Shown here piece by piece: positions 9,414 through 19,017 of a DNA stretch of 35,303 nt. The stretch's first letter is position 1, and each line of letters begins with the position of its first letter. The notes beneath the pieces are model-generated. The model was not told the origin of the DNA. It worked only from the letters and a program-made list of their open reading frames with translations, and made no database searches. This DNA is from Asaia bogorensis (GTDB lineage: Bacteria; Pseudomonadota; Alphaproteobacteria; Acetobacterales; Acetobacteraceae): contig CAMATI010000019.1 of the NCBI GenBank assembly GCA_945861095.1, forward strand, positions 1 to 35,303, read 5' to 3'. The translations under genes were made by a program, and so were the position numbers.

Positions 9414-10592
9414 GTGCGGCAACTTCGACTGCTGACGTTCTCGACGCTCTATCCGAGCAGCAGCAGACCCAATCACGGGGTCTTCGTCGAGAACCGGCTT
9501 CGCCATCTTGTGGCCAGTGGCCAGGCCGTCAGCACGGTCCTGGCGCCGGTCCCCTGGTTTCCCAGCGCCCATCCTCGGTTCGGGGAATGGGCTCGGTTCG
9601 CCGCGACCGAGCAGCGGGAGACGCGAAACGGGCTGGTCGTGTGGCATCCGCGCTATCCCGTGATCCCTAAAGTCGGCATGTCCGTGGCGCCGTTCCTGCT
9701 GTATCGCGCCATGCGTCCGGTGCTGGCCCGCATGCTGGCCGAGGGCGCGCGTTTCGATGTGATCGACGCCCATTATGTGTACCCCGATGGTGTGGCCGCG
9801 GTCTGGCTGGGGCAGCATTTTGGACTGCCGGTGGTGGTGACCGCGCGGGGCACCGATGTCAGCCTGATCCCCCAATTCCGAATTCCGCGCCGGTTGATCC
9901 AGGGGGCGATCCGGGGAGCGGCGGCGCTGGTTACGGTCAGTGCCGCGCTGAAGACTGCTCTGGTCGCGCTCGGCGCGCCTGACGACAAGGTCACCGTCCT
10001 GCGCAACGGCGTCGATACAGCGCTGTTTCGGCCGCCCGCCGATCGGGACGCGGCAAGGGCGACGTTGGGCCTGACCCGACCCACGTTGATTTCGGTCGGG
10101 CTGCTGATCGAACGCAAAGGCCACGACCGGACCATCGAGGCGATGGCGCAATTGCCCGGGTTCGATCTGCTGATCGCGGGGGAGGGGCCGGAGCGCGACA
10201 ACCTCCTGGCGTTGATCAATCGCCTTGGCCTGTCCGACCGGGTGCGTCTGCTGGGTGCTCGTCCGCATGCGGAATTGCCGGCGCTGTATGGGGCGGCGGA
10301 TGCGTCGGTCCTGTCGTCGTCGCGGGAGGGTTGGGCGAATGTGCTGTTGGAGTCGATGGCGTGCGGCACCCCGGCGGTCGCCAGCAACATCTGGGGCAAT
10401 CCGGAAGTGGTGCAGGAAATCGCGGCAGGCGTGATCACCGAGGCCAACACGCCGGACGGGATCGCGGCGGCGGTGCGGCGGTTGTTCGACGGGATGCGGC
10501 CACGGGGGGAAACCCGGGCTTATGCGGAGCGGTTCGGGTGGGATGAGACGACGGACGGGCAGTTGGCGTTGTTTCGGCGGGTGGTGGGGTAG
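9414..10592 (+). CDS. GT4-family glycosyltransferase (GTG start)
   Basis: STLYPSSSRPNHGVFVENRLRHL, VLRNGVDTALFRP, SREGWANVLLESMACGTPAVASNIWGNPEVV. Confidence 0.9.
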   Translation: MRQLRLLTFSTLYPSSSRPNHGVFVENRLRHLVASGQAVSTVLAPVPWFPSAHPRFGEWARFAATEQRETRNGLVVWHPRYPVIPKVGMSVAPFLLYRAMRPVLARMLAEGARFDVIDAHYVYPDGVAAVWLGQHFGLPVVVTARGTDVSLIPQFRIPRRLIQGAIRGAAALVTVSAALKTALVALGAPDDKVTVLRNGVDTALFRPPADRDAARATLGLTRPTLISVGLLIERKGHDRTIEAMAQLPGFDLLIAGEGPERDNLLALINRLGLSDRVRLLGARPHAELPALYGAADASVLSSSREGWANVLLESMACGTPAVASNIWGNPEVVQEIAAGVITEANTPDGIAAAVRRLFDGMRPRGETRAYAERFGWDETTDGQLALFRRVVG

Positions 10593-10628
10593 GGGGGGTC
10601 ATGAGCCTCTGGGGGGCGACGGATTCGC

Positions 10629-10903
10629 CTACCGGGCGCGTCGGCGCATCCAACCGAGCGCGCCGAGCCCCGCGAGGAACACGGGCAACCCCGCCGGCGC
10701 GGGCGCTTCAACGACCAGCGAGGTGACGGTCATGCTGATCTGGTACTGGGGCCGGCAATGGTCGAAATCCGAACGATCGGGTCGCTGTCATCATGAACCA
10801 TCCCCTGCTGTCGGATTGTGGCCGAAATACCCCGCTCGCCCAGGCTGTCCGAGTTCGTTGCGGGCACGGTAACCGCCAATCCGTGCAAGCGGCAAGATCG
10901 GCG
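10629..10903 (-). pseudogene. Frameshifted C-terminal part of a PEP-CTERM/VPLPA-CTERM surface protein
   Basis: Frame 1: ...LAVTVPATNSDSLGERGISATIRQQGMVHDDSDPIVRISTIAGP|; frame 2: |QYQISMTVTSLVVEAPAPAGLPVFLAGLGALGWMRRRAR*. Junction at a C4 run (10748-10751). Confidence 0.72.
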
Positions 10904-11082
10904 TCAACACCCTGTTCCGGCGACCAGGAGACCGCTGCACGGTGTCTTGGTTACCGTCCGTTCGATGCGCCGGCCGGTGCGGCGTTCTTCTTTGCCCCCG
11001 ATCTCCGTCATAGTCCCACCTTGACCCCGGGCGCCAACCACCTCTCCAATCCCGACCCCAAACCTGCTCGGGGCACCAAACC

Positions 11083-12063
11083 ATGAAAATCACCATCTAC
11101 GGCGCCGGCGCGATTGGCGGGCACCTCGCGATGCGGCTGAACCGGGCCGGGGCGGATGTCTCCGTCATCGCCCGAGGCGCCCATCTGGCCGCGATCCAGC
11201 AAAACGGCCTGACCGTCAACGCTGTCGATGGCGTCCATAACGCGCGCGTCCATGCCACCGACAATCCGGCCAGCCTCGGCCGCCAGGAAGCGGTGTTCGT
11301 CACCGTCAAAGCCCCGGCACTGCCCCAGGTCGCCGCGGGCATCGGCCCGTTGCTGGGCGCCGACACTCCCGTCGCGTTTGTCATGAACGGCATACCCTGG
11401 TGGTATTTCAACCACCTGGCCGGCCCGCACCGCGACAACTCCCTGCCTCGCATCGACCCCAACGACGCTCTTCGCACCGCGCTCGGCCCCAACCGCACCA
11501 TCGGCGGGGCGGTCTATTCCGCCAGCGCCGTCATCGAACCTGGCGTCATCGATGTCGAGCAACCGAAAAGTCGCTTCATCCTGGGCGAACCCGATGACAC
11601 CGCCAGCGACCGCGTTCGCATTCTGACCGACCTGATCTCCAAGGGCGGTATCAGCGGGGAGGCAACAACCGCCATCCGCACCGAAATCTGGAACAAGCTG
11701 ATCAGCAACCTCGCGGGCGGGACCTTGGCGGTGCTGACCGGTTGCGCGCCCAAGACCAACTACACGGAACCGGCGCTGCGGGCGGCGGCTCTTTTGGCGA
11801 TGCGGGAAGCCGCTTCGATTGCGCAGGCGCTGGGGGCCAATCCAACGACCAACCATGAGGCGCGGGTCGCCAGCCAGTCGTCCATGGATCATAAGCCGAG
11901 CATCTTGCAGGATTTGGAGCTGGGGCGAAGGATGGAGGTGGATGGGATGTTCGATGCCCCCCTGACCTTGGCACGGATGGCGGGCGTGGCGACACCGACG
12001 CTCGATCTGCTGGTCGGCTTGTGCAAGGTCCGCACGTCCGCCGCGGGGCTTTACGACCGATAG
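11083..12063 (+). CDS. 2-dehydropantoate 2-reductase family protein (ApbA/PanE-like)
   Basis: N-terminal MKITIYGAGAIGGHLAMRLNRAGADVSVIARG Rossmann motif; RTEIWNKLISNLAGGTLAVLTG. Confidence 0.88.
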   Translation: MKITIYGAGAIGGHLAMRLNRAGADVSVIARGAHLAAIQQNGLTVNAVDGVHNARVHATDNPASLGRQEAVFVTVKAPALPQVAAGIGPLLGADTPVAFVMNGIPWWYFNHLAGPHRDNSLPRIDPNDALRTALGPNRTIGGAVYSASAVIEPGVIDVEQPKSRFILGEPDDTASDRVRILTDLISKGGISGEATTAIRTEIWNKLISNLAGGTLAVLTGCAPKTNYTEPALRAAALLAMREAASIAQALGANPTTNHEARVASQSSMDHKPSILQDLELGRRMEVDGMFDAPLTLARMAGVATPTLDLLVGLCKVRTSAAGLYDR

Positions 12064-12127
12064 GGCCATGGCCCGATTCCGGGCGGCGCGCTATATCGGC
12101 TGGTACCGCAACGGGGAGACCAGGACC

Positions 12128-13126
12128 ATGGAAACACGCATATTCGGCCGGACGGGGATGCCGATCTCGATCCTGGGCTTCGGCTGCGGGGCGGTTGGCG
12201 GGTTGATGGTGCGCGGCGCGGCGCAAGACCAGGAGCGCGCGGTGGCGCGGGCGCTGGAGGTTGGGATCAACTACTTCGACACCGCCGTCCAATACGGTCA
12301 CGGTGCGTCGGAAACCAATCTTGGCGTGGTTCTGGCCAAGCTGAAGCCGGCGCAGGCGTTCGTGGGTACCAAGGTCCGGCTGCCCCCGGAAGATTTCAGC
12401 CGCATCGATGCCGCGGTTGCCTCCTCCCTCGACGGCAGTCTCAAGCGGCTTGGCATGGACCACGTGGATATTTTCCATCTGCACAATGCCATCACGGTGA
12501 ACGGCGGCGGTGACACGCTGAGCGCCAAACAGGTGCTGGAGCAGGTGGTGCCCGCGTTCCAGAAACTGCAGAAATCCGGAAAAACCCGGTTCCTGGGCAT
12601 CACGGCCGTGGGCGAGACCGCGGCGTTGCATCAGGTGGTGGATGCGAACGTGTTCGACAGCGCCCAGGTCAGCTACAACATGTTGAACGCATCCGCCGCG
12701 CAGCCGCTACCGGCTGGGTACCCGGCGCAGGACTACGGCCGCCTGTTCGACCGTACCCAGAAAGCCGGCGTCGGCGTCGTCGGCATCCGCGTGCTGGCGG
12801 GCGGCGCTCTGACCGGCACCGCCGAACGCCACCCCATCGCCAGCCCGCCCCCGGCCCCAATCGGGTCGGCGCTGAATTATGAAACCGACATGGAACGCGC
12901 CCAGCGCCTGATGCCACTGGTGCGGGAGGGCTTCGTCGGCTCCCTGCCGGAGGCCGCGACCAGGTTCGCGATTTCCCACCCCGCCATGTGCACGATCCTG
13001 GTCGGCATGGCGACCCCGGATGAGTTCGAGGCCGGGCTTGCGGCCGTACTGAAAGGCCCGCTTCCCCAGGCCGCGCTGAACCGTCTGGCGACTCTGGCAA
13101 AGGGGTTCGTGGGGGAGGGGCGTTAG
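12128..13126 (+). CDS. Aldo/keto reductase family protein
   Basis: METRIFGRTGMPISILGFGCGAVGG, GINYFDTAVQYG, RLGMDHVDIFHLHN; ATG 12128 fits family better than 12068. Confidence 0.9.
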   Translation: METRIFGRTGMPISILGFGCGAVGGLMVRGAAQDQERAVARALEVGINYFDTAVQYGHGASETNLGVVLAKLKPAQAFVGTKVRLPPEDFSRIDAAVASSLDGSLKRLGMDHVDIFHLHNAITVNGGGDTLSAKQVLEQVVPAFQKLQKSGKTRFLGITAVGETAALHQVVDANVFDSAQVSYNMLNASAAQPLPAGYPAQDYGRLFDRTQKAGVGVVGIRVLAGGALTGTAERHPIASPPPAPIGSALNYETDMERAQRLMPLVREGFVGSLPEAATRFAISHPAMCTILVGMATPDEFEAGLAAVLKGPLPQAALNRLATLAKGFVGEGR

Positions 13127-13142
13127 CCGCGCCTCTCGGACG

Positions 13143-13943
13143 TCAGTCGCCTTTGAACGACGGTGCGCGCTTTTCCAGGAAGGCGCTGACCGCTTCCCGG
13201 TGATCCGCCGTCGAATGGACCAGCGCCTGCATGGCGGCGGACATTTCCAGCAACGTGTCCAGGCGGGTGTGCCGGCCTTCCATCACCAGGCGCTTGGCCA
13301 TGCGCACGGCGGTCGGCGGGTTGACGGCAATCCGTTGCGCCAGGGCACGGGCGGCGTCCAGCAGCTCCGCGTCCGGCACAACGCGGGACACCAGGCCGCA
13401 GGCCAGAGCCTCCGCCGCGTTCAGCATGTCGCCGGTAAACACCATCTCGCAGGCCTTGGAGAACCCGACGACTCGCGGCAGCAGCCAGGCGCCGCCGTCA
13501 CCGGGGACGATGCCGACCTTGACGAAGCTTTCCGCGAACCGGGCGCTTTCGGCGGCGATGCGCATGTCGCACATGCAGGCCAGATCAAGCCCCGCACCGA
13601 TCGCCGGCCCGTTCACGGCGGCGATAATGGGGACGTCCAGTTTCTCGAACGCCAGCGGAATCAACTGGATGCCGTAGCGGTAATACCGCGTGGTCAGGGT
13701 CGGCTTCTCCGCGCGGACACCGAAGTCGTCGCGCATCTTGCGCAGATCGCCGCCGGAGGAGAACGCGCTGCCCGCCCCGGTCAGGATCGCCACGCGGACG
13801 GAGGTGTCGGCGTTCAGACGCTCGATCGCGTCGACGATGCCCTCCACCATGTCGGCTTCCGAGATGGGGTTGCGCATGCCGGGGTCATTCAGGGTGATCG
13901 TAACGATCGGGCCGTCCTGCTGGTACAGCACCTTGTCAGTCAT
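13143..13943 (-). CDS. Enoyl-CoA hydratase/isomerase family protein
   Basis: TLNDPGMRNPIS, GAGSAFSSGGDLRKM, AAVNGPAIGAGLDLACMCDMRIA, FVKVGIVPGDGGAWLLPRVVG. Confidence 0.92.
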   Translation of the reverse strand: MTDKVLYQQDGPIVTITLNDPGMRNPISEADMVEGIVDAIERLNADTSVRVAILTGAGSAFSSGGDLRKMRDDFGVRAEKPTLTTRYYRYGIQLIPLAFEKLDVPIIAAVNGPAIGAGLDLACMCDMRIAAESARFAESFVKVGIVPGDGGAWLLPRVVGFSKACEMVFTGDMLNAAEALACGLVSRVVPDAELLDAARALAQRIAVNPPTAVRMAKRLVMEGRHTRLDTLLEMSAAMQALVHSTADHREAVSAFLEKRAPSFKGD

Positions 13944-14049
13944 GGTGGGGTGTTCCTTCTGGGGTTTGCGTGGGGTGGTTTGGATGATGTGATCGTATCA
14001 ACCGTCCGAGCCATCGGCCGATAGCGCGGCCCCTGCTCGCCGCCCCCTG

Positions 14050-14090
14050 CTCACTGTCATTGCCGGGTCGCGCCCGGCAATGACAGTGAG
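14050..14090. repeat. Perfect 18-bp inverted repeat, 5-nt loop (CTCACTGTCATTGCCGGG-TCGCG-CCCGGCAATGACAGTGAG)
   Basis: Direct reading; lies between two minus-strand genes. Confidence 0.95.
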
Positions 14091-14207
14091 AGAGGGGCAA
14101 CGACGGTCAGCAGGTTGCGGTCGCGGTGAGGGAGGGACGGTGCATCCGTCCATGGTCCCTGCGGTTGATATACAACAATGCACTACGGCCGATGTCCGTC
14201 CCGGCCC

Positions 14208-15368
14208 TTAGCGCAAGCCAAGTCCGCGGGCGATGATGCCGCGCAAGATTTCGCGGGTGCCGCCGCGCAGCGAAAAGGACGGTGCGTGCATCATGGTGTG
14301 CGCAAGCACGGCGGAGAAATCCCTCGTGGACTTGCGGTCCGGTTCCGCTTCCACCAATTGGCGGGCAATTTCGGGCAGTTCCTGCTCCAGCAACGCGCCG
14401 AGGTCCTTGACCATGGCCGCCTGCAAGGCCGGGTTCTCGCCGTTCTGCAACATCCCCGCGACCGAGCGCGACAGGCGGCGCAACGTCATGAAATGCCCGG
14501 TCAGGCGACCGATGGCGATGGCGGCGGCATCTGTCGGCTCCGGGCCCAAGGCGCGGACAAGCTCCACGAACAGCCAGAAGGATGACAGGAACCGCTCTGG
14601 CCCGCTGCGTTCCAGGGCCAACTCGCTGGTCACCTGGTGCCAGCCGTCGCCTTCCTTGCCCAGAAGCGCGGTGTCGGGGAGGAAGGCGTCCTGGAATACC
14701 ACCTCATTGAAGTGATGCTCCCCGGTCAAAGCGTGGACGGGGCGGATGGTGATGCCCGGAGTGTTCTTCAGATCGACCAGGAACTGGCTGACCCCGCCGT
14801 GGCGGTCTTCCAGGGACTGGGCGCCTTGGCCGGTCCGGCAAAACAGCACCATGTAGTGGGACAGATGCGCAAAACTGGTCCAGACCTTGGTGCCGTTGAC
14901 CAGATAGCCGCCCTGGACCTTTGCCGCGCGGGTGCGGACCGATGCCAGATCCGATCCGGTGTCGGGTTCGCTCATGCCAATGCAGAAGAACGCCTCGCCC
15001 GCGGCGACTTTTGGCAGGATGGTCTGGCGCTGCTCCTCCGTGCCGACACGCAGGATCAGAGGAGCCGACTGCCGGTCGCCGATCCAGTGCAGGCCGACCG
15101 GGGCGCCGGCCGCCAGCATTTCCTCCAGCACCACATAGCGTTCCAAGGCGGTCCGGCCATGTCCGCCATATTCCTTCGGCAGCGTCATACCAAGCCATCC
15201 CCGCCGCCCGACCGACCGGCTGAACTCCGCGTCGTGGCCGGTCCAGGATTCCGCCTTCTGGACGGGCTTGCGGTCTTTCAGGGCGGTCTTGAGGAAGTCA
15301 CGCACCTCGGCGCGCAGGGATTCAGCGGCCGGGGATGGCGGGGGAGGCGGAAAGGTGAATGCCGACAC
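14208..15368 (-). CDS. Acyl-CoA dehydrogenase family protein
   Basis: LPKEYGGHGRTALERYVVLEEM, CIGMSEPDTGSDLASVRTRA, GTKVWTSFAHLSHY, C-terminal GGTREILRGIIARGLGL. Confidence 0.93.
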   Translation of the reverse strand: MSAFTFPPPPPSPAAESLRAEVRDFLKTALKDRKPVQKAESWTGHDAEFSRSVGRRGWLGMTLPKEYGGHGRTALERYVVLEEMLAAGAPVGLHWIGDRQSAPLILRVGTEEQRQTILPKVAAGEAFFCIGMSEPDTGSDLASVRTRAAKVQGGYLVNGTKVWTSFAHLSHYMVLFCRTGQGAQSLEDRHGGVSQFLVDLKNTPGITIRPVHALTGEHHFNEVVFQDAFLPDTALLGKEGDGWHQVTSELALERSGPERFLSSFWLFVELVRALGPEPTDAAAIAIGRLTGHFMTLRRLSRSVAGMLQNGENPALQAAMVKDLGALLEQELPEIARQLVEAEPDRKSTRDFSAVLAHTMMHAPSFSLRGGTREILRGIIARGLGLR

Positions 15369-15434
15369 CGGATTGGTCCCATCAATAAGGTAACCGGGCG
15401 GTAGCTTGCGCCTCCGGTCCGGTCAATACGGGTT

Positions 15435-16163
15435 TCAGCTTCGCGGGATACCCGCCGAGGCGGTCAGACCGCCATCCACCGGGATATAGGCCCCGTTCAC
15501 ATACCCTGCCTCGGGCGACGCCAGGAAGGCAACGACGGCGGCGATTTCGTCGGGGTGGGCAAAGCGGCCGGCGGGAACCCGACCCTCGGTGGCTTTGCGA
15601 TAGGCGGCGAACGGCGCCATCATCTCGGTATCGACGAAGCCGGGCGCGACATAGTTCACGGTCACGCCACGGCGGGCGCTCTCGATCGCCAGGGTGCGCA
15701 CATAGGCCAGCAGAGCCGCCTTGGTGGCGCCATAGGCGGCGTTGCCCTGGCTGGCGACGGTCGCGCCGATGACCGACCCGATGGCCACGATCCGCCCCGT
15801 CCGCGCCCGCATCATCGGCCGCACGACGGCCCGCGCGATCCGGGCGAACGAGAAGAAGTTCACCTGCATGGCCTGTTCCGCGGTGTCCTGGTCCATCATC
15901 GCGGCCAGGGCGTCATAGGTTGTCCCGCCCACCTGGATCAGCGCGTCCCAGGCCGGGGCGTCTTCCTGCGCAACGGCGAAGGCGTCCACCGCTGCCCGGT
16001 TGGACAGGTCCAGCGGTATGGCGGAAACCCCCTCGGGAGGGTCTCCGGCATCAGTCCGATACGTGTAGGTGACGGCATAACCCCGATCCACCATCGCCCG
16101 GACGACCGCCGCCCCAATCCCTCGCCGTCCGCCAATGACCAGGGCACGCCCCGCCGTGGTCAT
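15435..16163 (-). CDS. SDR-family 3-oxoacyl-ACP reductase (FabG-like)
   Basis: LVIGGRRGIGAAVV, catalytic S...YGATKAA, PVDGGLTASAG; overlaps fabF1XL by 4 bp. Confidence 0.9.
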   Translation of the reverse strand: MTTAGRALVIGGRRGIGAAVVRAMVDRGYAVTYTYRTDAGDPPEGVSAIPLDLSNRAAVDAFAVAQEDAPAWDALIQVGGTTYDALAAMMDQDTAEQAMQVNFFSFARIARAVVRPMMRARTGRIVAIGSVIGATVASQGNAAYGATKAALLAYVRTLAIESARRGVTVNYVAPGFVDTEMMAPFAAYRKATEGRVPAGRFAHPDEIAAVVAFLASPEAGYVNGAYIPVDGGLTASAGIPRS

Positions 16164-17434
16164 GCCGCCCCCAGCACCAGGCAGACATTCTGCCCGCCGA
16201 AGCCGAAGGAGTTGGAAATGGCGTGCCGGACCTGGACTGACCGCGCGACGTTCGGCACGCAATCGACCGGCAAAGCGGGGTCGGGAATGTCGTAGTTGAT
16301 CGTCGGAGGCAGAACCCCGGTTTGCAGGGCCAGCAGGGTGAAGATGGCTTCCACCGCGCCGGCCGCGGTCAGGGTGTGCCCGATCATCGACTTGTTGGAC
16401 GAAATGGGAATGGAGGCCGCTCGTTCCCCGAATACCGCCGAAACGCCGATCCATTCCATCTTGTCGTTTTCCGGCGTCCCGGTGCCGTGGGCGTTGATGT
16501 AGCCGATCTCCTCCGGCGACAGTCCGGCATCGGCCAGCGCATGACGCATGCAGGCGATGATGGGCTTGCCATCCGGCGAGGATCGGGTGCGGTGAAACCC
16601 GTCCGCCGCTTCGCCGCAGCCTTCGACCACACCCAGTACGGTCGCCCCGCGCGCCCTTGCATGCGCCAGGCTTTCGATGACAAGCGCGCCGGCGCCTTCG
16701 GCCATCACGAAGCCGTCCCGGTCCTTGCTGAACGGGCGCGCGGCGGAGGATGGCGGGTCGCTGCGAGTGGACAGAGCCGACAGCAGCGAGAAGCGGATCA
16801 GGCTTTCCGGATTGACCGAGGCATCGGTGCCAAGCACCAGCGCCGCGCCGGTTTCCCCGCGCCGGATTGCCTCCACGCCGAGTTGGATCGCCGTGCCACC
16901 GGAGGCGCAGGCGGTCGACGTCGCGATCGGAGACCCCTTGGTGCCGAATCGATCGGCCAGGTTCTCGCCGACCGAGCCGAACAGGAAGCGTTTGTAAAGG
17001 TTGGTGAATTTTCCGGTGGCGGCGGCACGGTACAGATCGTCGTAGCCAATCTGGTCGTTGGCGCCGGACGCCGCGGCCAAGGCCAAACGCTGCGGCCATT
17101 CCATCTCGACGGGGGGCAGCGCCAGGAACAACGGGCCGGGGAAATCCCCCGGACGGCCGATGCCGGCTTGTGCGATCGCTTCCTCCACCACCAGTTCGGC
17201 CAGTTTCTCCGACAGAGCCGGGGCCGAACTGTCGGCTACTGGGACGAAATCGACGGTGCCGGCGACCGTGGTGCGCATGCCGTCGATCGGAAAGCGGATG
17301 ATGCGCTTCAGGCCCGACTGCCCGGCCGTCAGAGCGCGCCAATTCTCATCCTTGCCCTGACCCAGGGACGTGAGCACGCCCATGCCCGTCACAACGACGA
17401 TTGGTCTGCCCAGATGATCGGTATCCTGTCCCAT
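16160..17434 (-). CDS. fabF1XL: Beta-ketoacyl-ACP synthase (FabF1XL-like)
   Basis: Complete Cys-His-His: STACASGGTAIQ, NAHGTGTPENDKMEW, SNKSMIGHTLTAAGAVEA; start MGQDTDHLGRPIVVVTGMG. Confidence 0.85.
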   Translation of the reverse strand: MGQDTDHLGRPIVVVTGMGVLTSLGQGKDENWRALTAGQSGLKRIIRFPIDGMRTTVAGTVDFVPVADSSAPALSEKLAELVVEEAIAQAGIGRPGDFPGPLFLALPPVEMEWPQRLALAAASGANDQIGYDDLYRAAATGKFTNLYKRFLFGSVGENLADRFGTKGSPIATSTACASGGTAIQLGVEAIRRGETGAALVLGTDASVNPESLIRFSLLSALSTRSDPPSSAARPFSKDRDGFVMAEGAGALVIESLAHARARGATVLGVVEGCGEAADGFHRTRSSPDGKPIIACMRHALADAGLSPEEIGYINAHGTGTPENDKMEWIGVSAVFGERAASIPISSNKSMIGHTLTAAGAVEAIFTLLALQTGVLPPTINYDIPDPALPVDCVPNVARSVQVRHAISNSFGFGGQNVCLVLGAA

Positions 17435-17643
17435 TTCGACTCCACATGGCCTGAGCGGGCAGGCCATTCCTATCAGCCGCGCAAAACCCTGACACTTTCC
17501 GTGCCTATACCTTCACCCCTGGCCCTGGCGGCCGGAGTCGAGGTTGCCACGATCACGCTACCCTTGGCTTGCGTCGGTTGTCGCTGGCAAAACCGTGCAA
17601 GTCATACCAGCCGTCCGAACCGTTGACCTGGCGCGTCCCCGCA

Positions 17644-17723
17644 TCGTCGTTGCCGGGCTGAACCCGGCAATCCGCGCTTCCGCGGCAGGGGGCCGTCCAC
17701 ACCGACAAATCCGGCAATGACGA
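17644..17723. repeat. Palindromic element: TTGCCGGG-ctgaa-CCCGGCAA hairpin, plus outer TCGTCGTTGCCGG/CCGGCAATGACGA arms
   Basis: Direct reading; shares the (T)CATTGCCGGG/CCCGGCAATG core with 14050-14090. Confidence 0.85.
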
Positions 17724-17826
17724 GGGCGCCAATCCATCGGTCAGACGACGAGAACCGTGCATTGCCGGGGACCCCCGACGCGGACGACGCACACCGATCC
17801 GGCGAGACCCTGGCGACGCCATTTCG

Positions 17827-19017
17827 TCAAGCGGCGGTCACCGTCGCCATCGATTCCCCGCGCCATTGTCCCCAGGATGTTACCAGAACCCGCCGCAACG
17901 GTGAATCCATCACCGCTTCCGCGGGATCCAACGGTGCGAACAACCGCCCGTGGCGCAGGCACGCCGTCGCCAGGGCCAGATTCGCCGGAAACGATGGCTC
18001 CAATGTGTGACCGAAGGCCGTTGCCGTGGCGCGCATTGGCAGCCCGAGCTCCGCGAGGAAGCTCTGCTCCTCGACGGTCGCTGCGTGAGCTCCGGACGCG
18101 CCGGATATCACCGCGGTTGCGTTCCGATCCAGATCAGGCGCCACGACGGATAGCTGCGACCGTGCATTGGCTGTTGCTTCGCCAGGGCGGCGACGGCAGC
18201 GGTCGGTCATCACGTCGCCGATTCGGCCGAGAACGGTTGCGCCACGGGAATGCGCGTGTTCCCGGCTTTCGATGACCAGGAAACAGCCAAGCGAGCCCAG
18301 GACCATGCCTCCGCCGGTTGCCTGGCGTGCCCATACGCCGGCGAACGGGTGCTTCCACAGCATCCCGCCCATTTCATATTCCAGCAGGATGTCGGGCCGT
18401 TGCGCGTTGTAGGAGCCACCCACCAGGGCGATGTCGCCCTGGCCGGCGCGGATTCGCTGACAGGCGATCCGCACGCCGTCCGTACCCGCTGCTTCTTCTC
18501 CCATGAAGGTTCGGGATGAACCTGTAACGCCGTGTACTAAAGAGATATTTCCCGCCAGTAGGTTGGACAGTTGGGCCAGGAACAGGGTCGGGCGGAGATC
18601 GCCCAGCAGGTGCTCGTTCAGATAGGCGCCCGGGTTTTCCGCCTTGGGCAGCCCGGACAGGATGGCCGCGTCCACGGCATAGTCCCGCTCTCCACCGCCC
18701 GCCGCGACGATCATATCCGTCCGGGCGAGCAGGTCCTTGTCGCCTTTCACGCCAGCCGAATCCAGCGCCAGGCCGGCGGCATAGGTGCCGATCCGTTGCC
18801 AGGCTTCCATCTGCCGCTGGTCGCCGCGCTTGGGGATCTGCCTGTCCAGTTCCAGCGCCGTCATCGGATGCACCAGGAACGGCGGAAACGTCGAGTCGTC
18901 CACCACGGGTGCAAAGCCGGCCGGGTTGTCCAGCGCCGCCCAATGGGCGTCCAATCCCTCTCCGAGGCAGGAGATCAAGCCAACGCCGGTGATCAATGTG
19001 TCGCGGTCATGCGGCAT
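17827..19017 (-). CDS. fabF2XL: Ketosynthase-fold protein (FabF2XL-like), apparently lacking the catalytic Cys
   Basis: MPHDRDTLITGVGLISCLGEGLDAHW; KS fold; nucleophile region reads VTGSSRTFMGEEAAGTDGVRIA with no Cys; FGHTLEPSFP retained. Confidence 0.82.
   Translation of the reverse strand: MPHDRDTLITGVGLISCLGEGLDAHWAALDNPAGFAPVVDDSTFPPFLVHPMTALELDRQIPKRGDQRQMEAWQRIGTYAAGLALDSAGVKGDKDLLARTDMIVAAGGGERDYAVDAAILSGLPKAENPGAYLNEHLLGDLRPTLFLAQLSNLLAGNISLVHGVTGSSRTFMGEEAAGTDGVRIACQRIRAGQGDIALVGGSYNAQRPDILLEYEMGGMLWKHPFAGVWARQATGGGMVLGSLGCFLVIESREHAHSRGATVLGRIGDVMTDRCRRRPGEATANARSQLSVVAPDLDRNATAVISGASGAHAATVEEQSFLAELGLPMRATATAFGHTLEPSFPANLALATACLRHGRLFAPLDPAEAVMDSPLRRVLVTSWGQWRGESMATVTAA

Noticed and set aside
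10791-11096. 101-aa minus-strand ORF upstream of the PEP-CTERM remnant
   Set aside because: Frame and composition look random; the biologically sensible frame is the one joined to the PEP-CTERM signal by a single shift.
17553-17822. 89-aa minus-strand ORF between fabF2XL and fabF1XL
   Set aside because: Mostly reads through the palindromic element (CRVQPGNDDAG-type peptide); no family resemblance.
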